Below are positions 10,466 through 18,462 of a DNA stretch of 34,879 nt, piece after piece. The position numbers and the translations under genes are program-made. The notes beneath the pieces are model-generated. The model did not search any database, had not been told where the DNA came from, and worked only from the letters and a program-made list of their open reading frames with translations. The DNA is from an uncultured Bacteroidota bacterium (GTDB lineage Bacteria; Bacteroidota; Bacteroidia; Chitinophagales; Chitinophagaceae), in NCBI GenBank assembly GCA_903821465.1, contig CAIJLK010000198.1, positions 1 through 34,879 of the forward strand. Reading direction: 5' to 3'. How positions within the stretch are numbered: the stretch's first letter is position 1; the number at the start of each line of letters is the position of its first letter.

Positions 10466-10816
10466 TTAGAAACGTTTTTCTTTAATACGTGCGCTCTTAC
10501 CACTACGCTCTCTCAAGTAGTACAACTTAGCACGGCGAACCTTACCAGACTTGTTCAACAAGATCGAATCAATATTTGGAGAAAGGATCGGAAACAAACG
10601 CTCCACACCTACACCATCAGATATTTTACGTACGGTAAATGATGCAGTAGCACCGTTGCCCTGTAATTTAATTACATCACCACGGAAACTCTGAATACGT
10701 TCTTTACCACCCTCTACAATTTTATAATTAACAGTGATATTATCACCTGCTTTAAACTTAGGGTAGGTCTTCTTCACGGTCAATTGCTCGTGTACAAACT
10801 GAACTGCTGCGTCCAT
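10466..10816 (-). CDS. rplS: 50S ribosomal protein L19
   Basis: Large-subunit protein near the 30S-50S interface. The 116 residues match the family throughout, with [26 protein letters not shown], a variant of the usual SFTVRKIS block, [13 protein letters not shown] and [11 protein letters not shown]. The gene looks monocistronic: a -7 box lies 22 nt upstream and a good hairpin terminator 20 bp downstream. The trmD/rimM/rpsP genes that often accompany rplS elsewhere are absent. The leader could fold a small hairpin across the start codon (see findings). Confidence 0.97.
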   Translation of the reverse strand: MDAAVQFVHEQLTVKKTYPKFKAGDNITVNYKIVEGGKERIQSFRGDVIKLQGNGATASFTVRKISDGVGVERLFPILSPNIDSILLNKSGKVRRAKLYYLRERSGKSARIKEKRF

Positions 10817-10838
10817 AACTTTATTTTTTTGCGGACGG

Positions 10839-10846
10839 CAAAGGTA
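10839..10846 (-). promoter_or_regulatory. Putative -7 promoter element for rplS
   Basis: The minus strand reads TACCTTTG, an exact TAnnTTTG match, 22 nt before the rplS ATG. No -33 TTTG is at the expected distance. Confidence 0.5.
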
Positions 10847-10888
10847 TAGAAAAAATAATAAAATATTGCTGCTAAATCAGAATATTTT

Positions 10889-12454
10889 TTATCTCGCTAC
10901 GTTTACCGCTCTTTTTTCTCTAATAACTGTTACTTTGATCTGACCAGGATAGGTCATTTCTGTCTGAATTTTCTGTGCTATTTCAAAGCTCAGCTTATCG
11001 CTGTCGCCATCTGTAACTTTCTCAGCCTCAACGATTACCCTGAGTTCCCTGCCTGCCTGAATCGCATAAGCTTTCTCTACACCCTGGTAAGCCATGGCTA
11101 GATTCTCTAGATCTTTGATCCGCTGCAAATATTGCTGCATGATTTCTCGGCGAGCACCCGGGCGAGCACCACTGATGGCATCGCAAGCCTGAATAATCGG
11201 AGAAATCACATATTGCATTTCCATTTCATCGTGGTGCGCACCAATAGCATTCACTACTGCAGGATTCTCGCCATATTTCTCAGCAAGTTTAGCACCCAAT
11301 AAAGCGTGACTCAATTCAGTTTCCTCATCTGGTACTTTACCAATATCGTGCAGTAACCCGGCACGTTTGGCCAATTTAGGGTTCATCCCTAATTCAGCTG
11401 CCATAATACCACATAGGTTCGCTGTTTCGCGGCTATGCATCAATAGGTTCTGTCCGTAGGAAGAACGGAATCGCATTTTACCTACAATACGCACCAATTC
11501 CTTGTGTAATCCATGGATCCCCATTTCAATCACGGTTCTTTCTCCAATCTCCATAACCTGCTCTTCTAACTGACGGCGTGTTTTTTCTACCACTTCCTCA
11601 ATACGAGCCGGGTGGATTCTTCCATCAGCTACTAAGCGCTGCAAACTCAAACGCGCAATTTCTCTACGCAATGGATCGAATGATGAAAGAATAATGGCTT
11701 CAGGTGTATCATCTACGATCAAGTCAACCCCAGTAGCTGCTTCAATAGCACGGATATTTCTACCCTCTCTACCAATGATCTGACCCTTGATCTCGTCGGT
11801 CTCTAGGTTAAATACAGTTACCGTATTTTCAATAGTAACTTCCGCTGCAGTACGTTGGATTGATTGGATAACAATCTTACGCGCTTCTTTATTCGCCTTC
11901 AATTTGGCCTCTTCAATAATCTCCTGCTGTAATCCCAAAGCCTGAGAATGCGCTTCTTGTTTCAGGCTTTCAATCAATTGCGATTTGGCTTCTTCGGCAC
12001 TTAAACCTGCAATTTTTTCTAAGCGGCGGATATGCTCTTCCTGATGTTTTTCAAGTTCTGTACGCTTCAGATTTACTAATTCGATCTGACGGTTCAGGTT
12101 CTCTTTAATCACATCATTATCTTTAGCCTGCTTATCTAAACCAGCCTCTTTTTGATTGATAGAAATTTCTTTCTGCTTGATCCTGTTTTCGGCTTCGCCT
12201 ACTTTACGGTTACGCTCATTAACATCTTTTTCGTGCTCTGACTTTAATTGTACAAAGCGCTCTTTAGCTTCTAATTGCTTCTCTTTTTTTACAGTTTCAG
12301 CTCTTAATTCGGCCTCTTTTAAAATGGTCTGTGCCTGATGTTCGGCATCTTCGACCTGTTTTTTTGTGTTCTTAGCGAATAATGTTTTACCCGCTATAGC
12401 TCCAACAATTAGTGAAATGGCACCAATTATAATAGAAACAACAGTTTGATCCAT
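10889..12454 (-). CDS. rny: Ribonuclease Y
   Basis: Membrane-anchored endoribonuclease that initiates mRNA decay. The 521 residues show the standard plan: an N-terminal transmembrane helix (about 6-24), a long charged coiled coil (about 30-200), a KH domain with GREGRN (228-233), and an HD domain with H369-D370 (LLHDIGK), the downstream HH of IGAHHDE, and catalytic-site neighbours. All expected elements are intact. It is the last gene of a minus-strand run with zapA and the coiled-coil gene upstream; the 125-bp gap to zapA is large enough for its own promoter, where an imperfect -7 box (TATCTTCG at 12537-12544) is seen. Confidence 0.96.
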   Translation of the reverse strand: MDQTVVSIIIGAISLIVGAIAGKTLFAKNTKKQVEDAEHQAQTILKEAELRAETVKKEKQLEAKERFVQLKSEHEKDVNERNRKVGEAENRIKQKEISINQKEAGLDKQAKDNDVIKENLNRQIELVNLKRTELEKHQEEHIRRLEKIAGLSAEEAKSQLIESLKQEAHSQALGLQQEIIEEAKLKANKEARKIVIQSIQRTAAEVTIENTVTVFNLETDEIKGQIIGREGRNIRAIEAATGVDLIVDDTPEAIILSSFDPLRREIARLSLQRLVADGRIHPARIEEVVEKTRRQLEEQVMEIGERTVIEMGIHGLHKELVRIVGKMRFRSSYGQNLLMHSRETANLCGIMAAELGMNPKLAKRAGLLHDIGKVPDEETELSHALLGAKLAEKYGENPAVVNAIGAHHDEMEMQYVISPIIQACDAISGARPGARREIMQQYLQRIKDLENLAMAYQGVEKAYAIQAGRELRVIVEAEKVTDGDSDKLSFEIAQKIQTEMTYPGQIKVTVIREKRAVNVAR

Positions 12455-12579
12455 GTTTTTGGTAATTTTTATAATAATTCAAAATCCTTTACAGCATTAC
12501 ACATCTCATTTTAACTTAATAAGTATACGCAATAGGCGAAGATACTTAAATAATTTAAGCTAAAAGATTTGCTTATCTC

Positions 12580-12888
12580 CTACTGGTTTTCCTGTAAAGC
12601 TTTGTCCAGCGATTTTTCAAGACCGTTGATCTGTAGGGCTAGTTCACCCCATTTTACGAGAAGGTTGCCTGATTGTGTCTGCTCAGTGGCAAACCAAAGT
12701 AACGCCATCGACACGTAATCTTGCATGTCTTTGCCAGCGAAATTGGTTTTGAACTCCGTAATCTTGTCATTGATGAGGCTAGAGGTCTTGCGGACCATCT
12801 CTTCATCAGCCGGCTCAATCTTTAAACGATATGTCCGGTCGGCAATTAAAATATTTACGGGAATAAGTTCTTCCATCATATCAAGCAT
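12580..12888 (-). CDS. zapA: Cell division protein ZapA
   Basis: FtsZ-ring-associated protein that crosslinks FtsZ filaments. The 102-residue frame has the family's N-terminal beta region (IPVNILIADRTYRLKI), EEMVRKTSSLINDKI, and a C-terminal helix for dimerisation. Likely in-frame starts are 12888, 12879 and 12876; homologs usually begin just before ELIPVNI, so 12876 may be the true start. At 12888 it would overlap the upstream coiled-coil gene by 8 bp, and the other starts sit right at that gene's stop codon. Either way translation is probably coupled. Confidence 0.88.
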   Translation of the reverse strand: MLDMMEELIPVNILIADRTYRLKIEPADEEMVRKTSSLINDKITEFKTNFAGKDMQDYVSMALLWFATEQTQSGNLLVKWGELALQINGLEKSLDKALQENQ

Positions 12889-13168
12889 TCAATAACAAAA
12901 GGCATTTCTCGATCTCTTTCAGATAACCATCAATCCTTTTCTCCATTAATAATTTCTCGGAAGGGCTCCATTGAGCTCCCCCAATTTTAACCGTCTCTAA
13001 TTGCTGAATTAATCCTTGTAAATCAGATTCCTTCTGCAATTTATCGTTCTGCATCTTCTCCAGATTCTTTTTTAATTGCTGGTTCTCTTTCTGCAAAAGC
13101 TGCTGCTGCTTTAGCAATAACTGCAGCTTTTCTTGAATAGCTTTTATTTGTACAGAAATTTCTACCAT
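12881..13168 (-). CDS. Small coiled-coil protein next to ZapA
   Basis: A 95-residue cytoplasmic protein with no signal or membrane segment. Residues 1-60 are a Gln/Lys/Leu-rich heptad pattern (KLQLLLKQQQLLQKENQQLKK and on), so a coiled coil is very likely. The C-terminal part (WSPSEKLLMEKRIDGYLKEIEKCLLLL) looks helical. I do not recognise a named family. Its gene touches zapA, so a role at the division ring, in the manner of ZapB or another ZapA partner, is a reasonable inference but unproven. It lies 53 bp after pheT and probably is read through from it. Confidence 0.8.
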   Translation of the reverse strand: MVEISVQIKAIQEKLQLLLKQQQLLQKENQQLKKNLEKMQNDKLQKESDLQGLIQQLETVKIGGAQWSPSEKLLMEKRIDGYLKEIEKCLLLLNA

Positions 13169-13221
13169 CTATTAAAATTATGCTGACTCTAAAATACATT
13201 AATTAATAGTTCCATTGAAGC

Positions 13222-15639
13222 CTATTTACGAATTTCTGCTCCCAATTCTTTTTCGAATTGATTGATCAGTTTTCCAATCATGGCATCTACTTCTTTATCG
13301 GTCAGCGTTTTCTGATCATCTTCGAAAGTAAAACTAACTGCCATTGATTTCTTATCTGCCCCTAGTTTATCACTCTCAAATACATCAAACAATCGAACTT
13401 GTTTGAGTTTACTCAACTGTGTTTTACGCACTTGCTGATCAATGGCATCGAAGCTGATATTTCTATTCACTACCAAGGCCAAATCGCGCTGCATGGATGG
13501 AAACTTGTTCACTTCTTTATAAGTGATCTTTCGCTGCTCAACCATTTTCAAGAGTAATACAAAATTGAGATCTACAAAATAGACCGACTGTTTAATGTCA
13601 AATTTTGCGAGTTGTTTATTCGATACAATTTCAATCGATCCCAAATCTTTTTTCGCTGCCTTGATCAAAATAATATCAGCATTTTCTTCCGATAAGCTCA
13701 ATTGCAATCCACTCACTCCAGCCACTTGCAAAATAGCAGCCACTATTCCTTTCGCCTTGAATACATCCAGGCTTCTGCTTTTCTGATGCCAATTTTCTTC
13801 TTGATCAAGTCCAGTAAAATATAATGCCAAATGTTCTGCTTCGCTATAATCGCCGGGACCATTGCTAGCATAGGTTTTGCCGAATTCAAAACACTGTAAG
13901 TTATTATTTTTTCTATTCAGATTATACGCTATAGTTTCCAATCCGGTTTCCAACATGGATGGTCTTAAAATATCTAAATCAGCACTCAAATTATTGATCA
14001 TTTTCACTGATCTACTCAACACTTCTTCGCTGAAGTATTTACTATTGGTAATGCTGTTTGTAAGAATTTCAATGAACCCTTGCCCAACTAAATAATTAGC
14101 GATTTTATCTTTCAGATTCTCCTTCAATACAGATTGATCAGTTGCTGGACTGATCGAGATCATGGAAGGAATTTCTATATTGTCCAATCCATCGATCCTA
14201 ATAATTTCTTCCACAATATCTGCTGGCAAACTAATATCTGGTTTGCTTCTCGGAACAGCCACACGCAACTCATCCATTCCCTCTTTCAAAATTTCAAATC
14301 CTAATGCAGTTAAAATCCTATTTACTTTATCGGGATGATAATTTTTACCACTTAATTTTTTGAGATAATGGTGTTTTAAAGAGACCTCCGTTTTAGGCTT
14401 CGGATTGGGATATATATCCACAATTTCACTAGTTAGCTCACCACCTGCCAATTCCTTGATCATGAGTGCCGCTCTCTTCAATACATTTACTGTATTATCG
14501 ATATCCACCCCTTTTTCAAAACGAGTAGCTGCATCTGTTCTCAATCCGTGAAATACAGAGCTGATCCGGATGCTGGAGGGATTGAACCATGCACTTTCTA
14601 AAATAATATTATTAGTAGTAGCCACCACGCCACTTTCTTTACCGCCATATATACCAGCAATACACATGCCTTCTTTGGCATTGCAAATCATCAGATCCTT
14701 AGCGCTTAATTTTCTTTCCTTGCCATCAAGTGTAGTAAACAGCGTTCCTTCTGCTTCATTCTTTACAATGATTTCGCCGCCGGGAATGGCTGCTGCATCA
14801 AAAGCATGTAAAGGCTGACCAGTTTCGTGCAAGATGAAATTGGTGATATCTACAATATTGTTAATTGGTCGCATGCCAATGGCCTGCAACTTATTCTTTA
14901 ACCACTGAGGTGATTCTTTCACAGTAACACCACTGATGCTGATGGCCGCGTATCTAGCACAAGCATCTGCATTTTCTACCGTAACTTTTACCGGGAGGCT
15001 ATTATTGTCAATCTTAAATCCGTTTGCAAAAGGCGTCTTAACACGCACTTCTTTTTGATGGTGCGTTAAGTAAGCACAAACATCTCTGGCAACACCAAAA
15101 TGACTCATTGCATCCATTCTATTGGGTGTTAATCCAATCTCGTAGATCCAATCATTATAAGGCTCAAAATGAACGGCAGCAGGTGTTCCGGGTTGCAGGT
15201 CGGCCGGAAGAACGATGATTCCATCGTGACTAACACCCATACCTAACTCGTCTTCTGCACAAAGCATTCCATGACTTTCAACACCCCTGATCTTAGCAAG
15301 TTTCATCGTTAATGGATCGCCAGTTGTGGGATAGATCGTGGTACCAATAGTAGCTACCACTACTTTTTGTCCAACAGCCACATTCGGCGCACCACATACA
15401 ATTTGCAGTGGCTCCCCTGATCCAATATTTACGGATGTCAATTTTAATTTATCTGCATTCGGATGCTGCTCGCATGCCAACACTTCACCGATTACTAAAC
15501 CTTCTAATCCACCTTTGATGGACTGGAATTTTTCAAGACTTTCCACTTCCAATCCAATAGAGGTAAGGATCCTCGATAATCTTTCCGGTTCAATTGTTTC
15601 AGGAAGGTATTCACTCAGCCAGTTGTAACTAATGGTCAT
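13222..15639 (-). CDS. pheT: Phenylalanyl-tRNA synthetase beta subunit
   Basis: Non-catalytic, editing and tRNA-binding subunit of the alpha2-beta2 PheRS. The 805 residues are the full bacterial length. Domains in order: OB-fold tRNA-binding domain (about 40-150; EHPNADKLKLTSVNIG, QIVCGAPNV), B3/B4 editing domain (about 215-390), B5 (about 405-475), a catalytic-like core (about 490-690) and a C-terminal anticodon-binding FDX-ACB domain (about 710-805; KFPSMQRDLALVV). pheS is not adjacent, so the subunits are encoded apart. It faces dnaB across a 451-bp spacer and leads the minus-strand run to zapA and rny. Confidence 0.97.
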   Translation of the reverse strand: MTISYNWLSEYLPETIEPERLSRILTSIGLEVESLEKFQSIKGGLEGLVIGEVLACEQHPNADKLKLTSVNIGSGEPLQIVCGAPNVAVGQKVVVATIGTTIYPTTGDPLTMKLAKIRGVESHGMLCAEDELGMGVSHDGIIVLPADLQPGTPAAVHFEPYNDWIYEIGLTPNRMDAMSHFGVARDVCAYLTHHQKEVRVKTPFANGFKIDNNSLPVKVTVENADACARYAAISISGVTVKESPQWLKNKLQAIGMRPINNIVDITNFILHETGQPLHAFDAAAIPGGEIIVKNEAEGTLFTTLDGKERKLSAKDLMICNAKEGMCIAGIYGGKESGVVATTNNIILESAWFNPSSIRISSVFHGLRTDAATRFEKGVDIDNTVNVLKRAALMIKELAGGELTSEIVDIYPNPKPKTEVSLKHHYLKKLSGKNYHPDKVNRILTALGFEILKEGMDELRVAVPRSKPDISLPADIVEEIIRIDGLDNIEIPSMISISPATDQSVLKENLKDKIANYLVGQGFIEILTNSITNSKYFSEEVLSRSVKMINNLSADLDILRPSMLETGLETIAYNLNRKNNNLQCFEFGKTYASNGPGDYSEAEHLALYFTGLDQEENWHQKSRSLDVFKAKGIVAAILQVAGVSGLQLSLSEENADIILIKAAKKDLGSIEIVSNKQLAKFDIKQSVYFVDLNFVLLLKMVEQRKITYKEVNKFPSMQRDLALVVNRNISFDAIDQQVRKTQLSKLKQVRLFDVFESDKLGADKKSMAVSFTFEDDQKTLTDKEVDAMIGKLINQFEKELGAEIRK

Positions 15640-15662
15640 AATTGTAATCTCTTTTCGAGGAT

Positions 15663-15670
15663 CAAAAATA
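15663..15670 (-). promoter_or_regulatory. Putative -7 promoter element for pheT
   Basis: The minus strand reads TATTTTTG, an exact match, 23 nt before the pheT ATG. The -33 position reads CCTG, which does not match. Confidence 0.5.
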
Positions 15671-15790
15671 GGTGATAAATATTGGATAACAGGGCTTAGT
15701 TGGCTAGGAAGCGCTGATACCGCAGATATAGACAGGAATGGAATTACTAAAATAGAAGAAAACTCTTCTGATTTACGGATTTTTTTGTGG

Positions 15791-15850
15791 AATCAGCCCT
15801 TTTTTTTTAGAAATCTTTCTTCACAACTGATTGTGTAAAAGGGCTAGATT
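15791..15850 (+). repeat. Imperfect 60-bp dyad with inner tetraloop hairpin
   Basis: AATC then AGCCCTTTT (15791-15803) pairs with AAAAGGGCT (15837-15845), a bulged A, then GATT (15847-15850). Inside lies CACAA-CTGA-TTGTG (15822-15835). As RNA either strand could fold a two-level stem-loop; as DNA it could be a protein site. The function is unknown. Confidence 0.5.
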
Positions 15851-15894
15851 TGGTCGGAAAACTTTTGAATTTGGTGGAAAAACAGGTATTTTTC

Positions 15895-15946
15895 TGTGGA
15901 TAGTCATAGTTTTAGTGTTAACGAACTAAGGATAACCTGTGGATGA
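15895..15946 (+). other. Two DnaA-box-like 9-mers upstream of dnaB
   Basis: TGTGGATAG (15895-15903) and TGTGGATGA (15938-15946) each differ from the DnaA-box complement TGTGGATAA by one base, in the same orientation, 43 bp apart. A third weaker site on the other strand (TAAGGATAA, 15927-15935) has two mismatches. Near-matches occur by chance, so this is only suggestive of DnaA control or an origin. Confidence 0.35.
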
Positions 15947-16090
15947 AAATTGATACTAAAAAATTTTAACAAGCGGAATACTTGCACCATATTCGCTCCC
16001 CCCTTAGAGATGAATTGTTGACAAAGGTTTTTCAGAAACATATTTAGATCACCCAGTAGAAAGGTGTTAAACATTTAGAATTTTTAGAAC

Positions 16091-17668
16091 GTGGAACTGA
16101 CCAGCTTGAACAAAGACAGAAAGAGAAGAAAAACAACAGTTGATATGAGTACCATGCTATATGGGAAAATACCTCCTCAGGCTAAAGAGCTCGAAGAAGC
16201 CATTCTGGGTGCTATCATGCTAGAAAAAAGTGCTTTTGATACCGTTTCAGAAATTCTGAAACCGGAATGTTTTTATGTGGAATCACATAAAACAATTTAT
16301 CATGCAATGCAAGCTTTACAGCAAAAAAATGATCCAATCGATCTTTTAACAGTTGTGGAAGAATTGAAATTTCAGGAACAATTAGATACAGTTGGTGGCG
16401 CTTATTTTGTTACTAAATTAACTAACTCAGTTGTATCAACTGCCAATATTGATGCACACTGCAGAATTGTTTTACAGAAATTCATTCAACGCGAACTCAT
16501 AAAAATTAGTAGTGAAATTATTGGCGATGCTTATGAAGACAGTACCGATGTATTCGACCTTTTAGATGAAGCGGAGACCAAGATGTTCAACATCACCAAT
16601 AACTACCTCAAAAAGAATTTCGAAGATATTTTAGGCATCCTTGCAAAAACTATTAACCGAATTGATGAACTAAGAACCAAAACAGAAGAAATTTCTGGCG
16701 TTCCCAGTGGATTTGCTAGTCTTGATAGGGTTACTTACGGATGGCAGCCAACAGATTTAATTATTCTGGCAGCAAGACCTTCTGTGGGTAAAACCGCATT
16801 TGCACTTAACCTAGCCAGAAATGCCGCCTTGCATCCCACAAAACCAGTTCCGGTTGGGTTCTTTTCCTTAGAGATGAGTGCTTCTCAATTGGTACAACGT
16901 ATTTTAAGTGCCGAGAGCGAGATCAAAATGGAAAAGATCAGTCGTGGAAAATTAGAAGATCACGAATACCAACAGCTCTTATCAAAAGGATTTAAGAAAC
17001 TAGAAATTGCTCCTATCTATATCGACGATACTGCCGCTTTGAACATTTTTGAATTCAGAGCAAAAGCAAGGAGACTGGTTCACAAACATAAAGTTGGCGT
17101 AATCATCATCGATTACCTACAATTAATGAGTGGCTCTAACGATAAAGGTGGTAACCGCGAACAGGAAATCAGTAATATCTCAAGAAACTTAAAAGCACTG
17201 GCCAAAGAATTGAGTGTTCCGATCATTGCTTTGAGTCAGCTGAGTCGTGCCGTTGAAACCAGAAAAGAAAGCAAAATGCCTCAGTTGAGCGATTTGAGAG
17301 AATCAGGTGCAATTGAGCAGGATGCTGACATGGTTATGTTCATTTATCGTCCGGAATACTATGAGGTAAAAAGCAACGAGATGGGCGAAAGTACCAGTGG
17401 CGAAACACATATTAGAATTGCTAAACACCGTAACGGATCATTAGAAACCATCAAGCTTCGCGCCAACCTTTCTATTCAACGATTTGAAGAATGGGATGGC
17501 GATGGAAGTGGGATTGAAGGACTAGGCTCAAACTGGAAACCAATTGCGCCAAGTCCATCTCCAGCCGCAGGCGGTGCAGGTGATGGTGCTAAATTTTATT
17601 TACAAAAAGGAAGTAAAATGAATGATGTGGACTTTGACCAAGGCTACGAAACAGAACAACCTTTCTAA
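16091..17668 (+). CDS. dnaB: Replicative DNA helicase DnaB
   Basis: Hexameric 5'-3' helicase of the replication fork. It has 525 residues if started at the GTG at 16091; ATGs at 16145 and 16154 are alternatives, but the basic N-terminal segment resembles that of homologs in the phylum as I recall them. The N-terminal helical domain (about 25-130, PPQAKELEEAILGAIML) is followed by the RecA-like ATPase: Walker A ARPSVGKT (228-235), the FFSLEMS segment, Walker B IIIDYLQLM, SQLSRAVE and the arginine-finger region. There is no intein, which dnaB often carries. The Pro/Ala/Gly-rich C-terminal tail (about 488-503) is a flexible extension. A terminator follows 13 bp after the stop. Confidence 0.96.
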   Translation: MELTSLNKDRKRRKTTVDMSTMLYGKIPPQAKELEEAILGAIMLEKSAFDTVSEILKPECFYVESHKTIYHAMQALQQKNDPIDLLTVVEELKFQEQLDTVGGAYFVTKLTNSVVSTANIDAHCRIVLQKFIQRELIKISSEIIGDAYEDSTDVFDLLDEAETKMFNITNNYLKKNFEDILGILAKTINRIDELRTKTEEISGVPSGFASLDRVTYGWQPTDLIILAARPSVGKTAFALNLARNAALHPTKPVPVGFFSLEMSASQLVQRILSAESEIKMEKISRGKLEDHEYQQLLSKGFKKLEIAPIYIDDTAALNIFEFRAKARRLVHKHKVGVIIIDYLQLMSGSNDKGGNREQEISNISRNLKALAKELSVPIIALSQLSRAVETRKESKMPQLSDLRESGAIEQDADMVMFIYRPEYYEVKSNEMGESTSGETHIRIAKHRNGSLETIKLRANLSIQRFEEWDGDGSGIEGLGSNWKPIAPSPSPAAGGAGDGAKFYLQKGSKMNDVDFDQGYETEQPF

Positions 17669-17681
17669 AAGTATTTCATAT

Positions 17682-17721
17682 TAAAGCGCTTGACTTAAAA
17701 TCAAGCGCTTTATTTATTTTT
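17682..17721 (+). terminator. Rho-independent terminator after dnaB
   Basis: Perfect 12-bp stem TAAAGCGCTTGA (17682-17693) / TCAAGCGCTTTA (17701-17712), 7-nt loop, followed by a T-rich tract with five consecutive T (17717-17721). Its tract overlaps the rsmE -7 box. Confidence 0.85.
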
Positions 17722-17722
17722 G
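17715..17722 (+). promoter_or_regulatory. Putative -7 promoter element for rsmE
   Basis: TATTTTTG, an exact TAnnTTTG match, ending only 5 nt before the rsmE ATG. Transcription would start at or near the A of the ATG, so the mRNA would be leaderless or almost so. Confidence 0.5.
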
Positions 17723-17727
17723 CAGGA

Positions 17728-18432
17728 ATGAGTATACCTTTTTTTTACGAACCAACAATTCTGGAATCGAATCATCCCTTTGTTTTAAGCGAAAGCACTA
17801 GCAAACATTGTGTGCAAGTATTGCGTATGCGAGCTGGCGATCAGATTCATTTAACGGATGGAATGGGTAAACTCTTTTATGCAAAGATCATCAGTGCAGA
17901 TAAACAAAAATCCGTAGCCCTGATTGAACAAACAAAGTTTACGGAAGCCCCTTTGAAAAAAATTAGCATAGGGATATCTTTATTAAAGAATGCAGATCGC
18001 TTAGAATGGTTATTCGAAAAAATTACAGAGATAGGTATAACAGAAATATATCCGTTGATCTGCAAAAGAACTGAACAACAACGCTTCAAAACAGAAAGGA
18101 TGCAACAGATCTTGGTTTCAGCAATGTTACAGAGTCAGCAGTGTTGGCTTCCAAAACTTCAGCCCCCAACAGATCTTACTAAATTTATTGAACAGGCTAC
18201 CAATGCACAAAAAATTATTGCACACTGTGAACCAGATCAAAAAACAGAATTAAGGGAATTGCAGCATTCAACTGATAGTTTAATTCTAATCGGACCAGAA
18301 GGCGATTTTACCCCCGAAGAAATTGCATTCGCATTGAAGCACCAGTTCATACCTGTAAGCTTGGGCAAAACAAGACTTAGAACAGAAACGGCGGGACTTG
18401 TATCTATCACAGTTTTAGCCTATCGTTCATAG
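17728..18432 (+). CDS. rsmE: 16S rRNA (uracil(1498)-N(3))-methyltransferase
   Basis: SPOUT-class methyltransferase that modifies U1498 in the decoding region of 16S rRNA using SAM. The 234 residues have an N-terminal PUA-like domain (about 1-75) and a C-terminal trefoil-knot domain with the diagnostic LIGPEGDFTPEEI and LGKTRLRTETAGL motifs at the SAM site. The length is normal. The start abuts a terminator and a -7 box. An L,D-transpeptidase gene follows after 30 bp. Confidence 0.95.
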   Translation: MSIPFFYEPTILESNHPFVLSESTSKHCVQVLRMRAGDQIHLTDGMGKLFYAKIISADKQKSVALIEQTKFTEAPLKKISIGISLLKNADRLEWLFEKITEIGITEIYPLICKRTEQQRFKTERMQQILVSAMLQSQQCWLPKLQPPTDLTKFIEQATNAQKIIAHCEPDQKTELRELQHSTDSLILIGPEGDFTPEEIAFALKHQFIPVSLGKTRLRTETAGLVSITVLAYRS

Positions 18433-18462
18433 ATATTTTATTTATTTGACTAACTTCCAGTT

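Larger units (their letters stand above)
15640..16090 (+). other. Long divergent spacer between pheT and dnaB
   Basis: A 451-bp non-coding region; the weak 68-codon frame at 15632-15838 resembles nothing and overlaps the pheT start. It holds a pheT -7 box (15663-15670), an imperfect 60-bp dyad (15791-15850), a 15-nt direct repeat with 21-bp periodicity (15848-15862, 15869-15883), two DnaA-box-like sites (15895-15903, 15938-15946), an AT-rich stretch around 15954-15970, and TTGACA-17-TATTTA (16018-16046), which could be a sigma70-like promoter for dnaB. No tRNA is apparent. Confidence 0.6.

Noticed and set aside
10385..10642. Plus-strand ORF across the rplS terminator
   Set aside because: It lies over the rplS terminator and coding region in another frame, and its protein looks random.
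12455..12579. 6S RNA or another ncRNA between zapA and rny (6S RNA lies near zapA in E. coli)
   Set aside because: Only short AT-rich palindromes (for example CTTAAA-TAA-TTTAAG at 12545-12559) are seen; no 6S-like long hairpin with an open bubble could be traced, and no tRNA features.
15632..15838. 68-codon plus-strand ORF after the pheT start
   Set aside because: No similarity to any family recognised, and it overlaps the pheT start and promoter-like box.
16018..16046. Classical sigma70 promoter TTGACA-17-TATTTA for dnaB as a confident call
   Set aside because: Bacteroidota mostly use TTTG/TAnnTTTG promoters; one chance match in an AT-rich spacer is not enough, so it is only mentioned.
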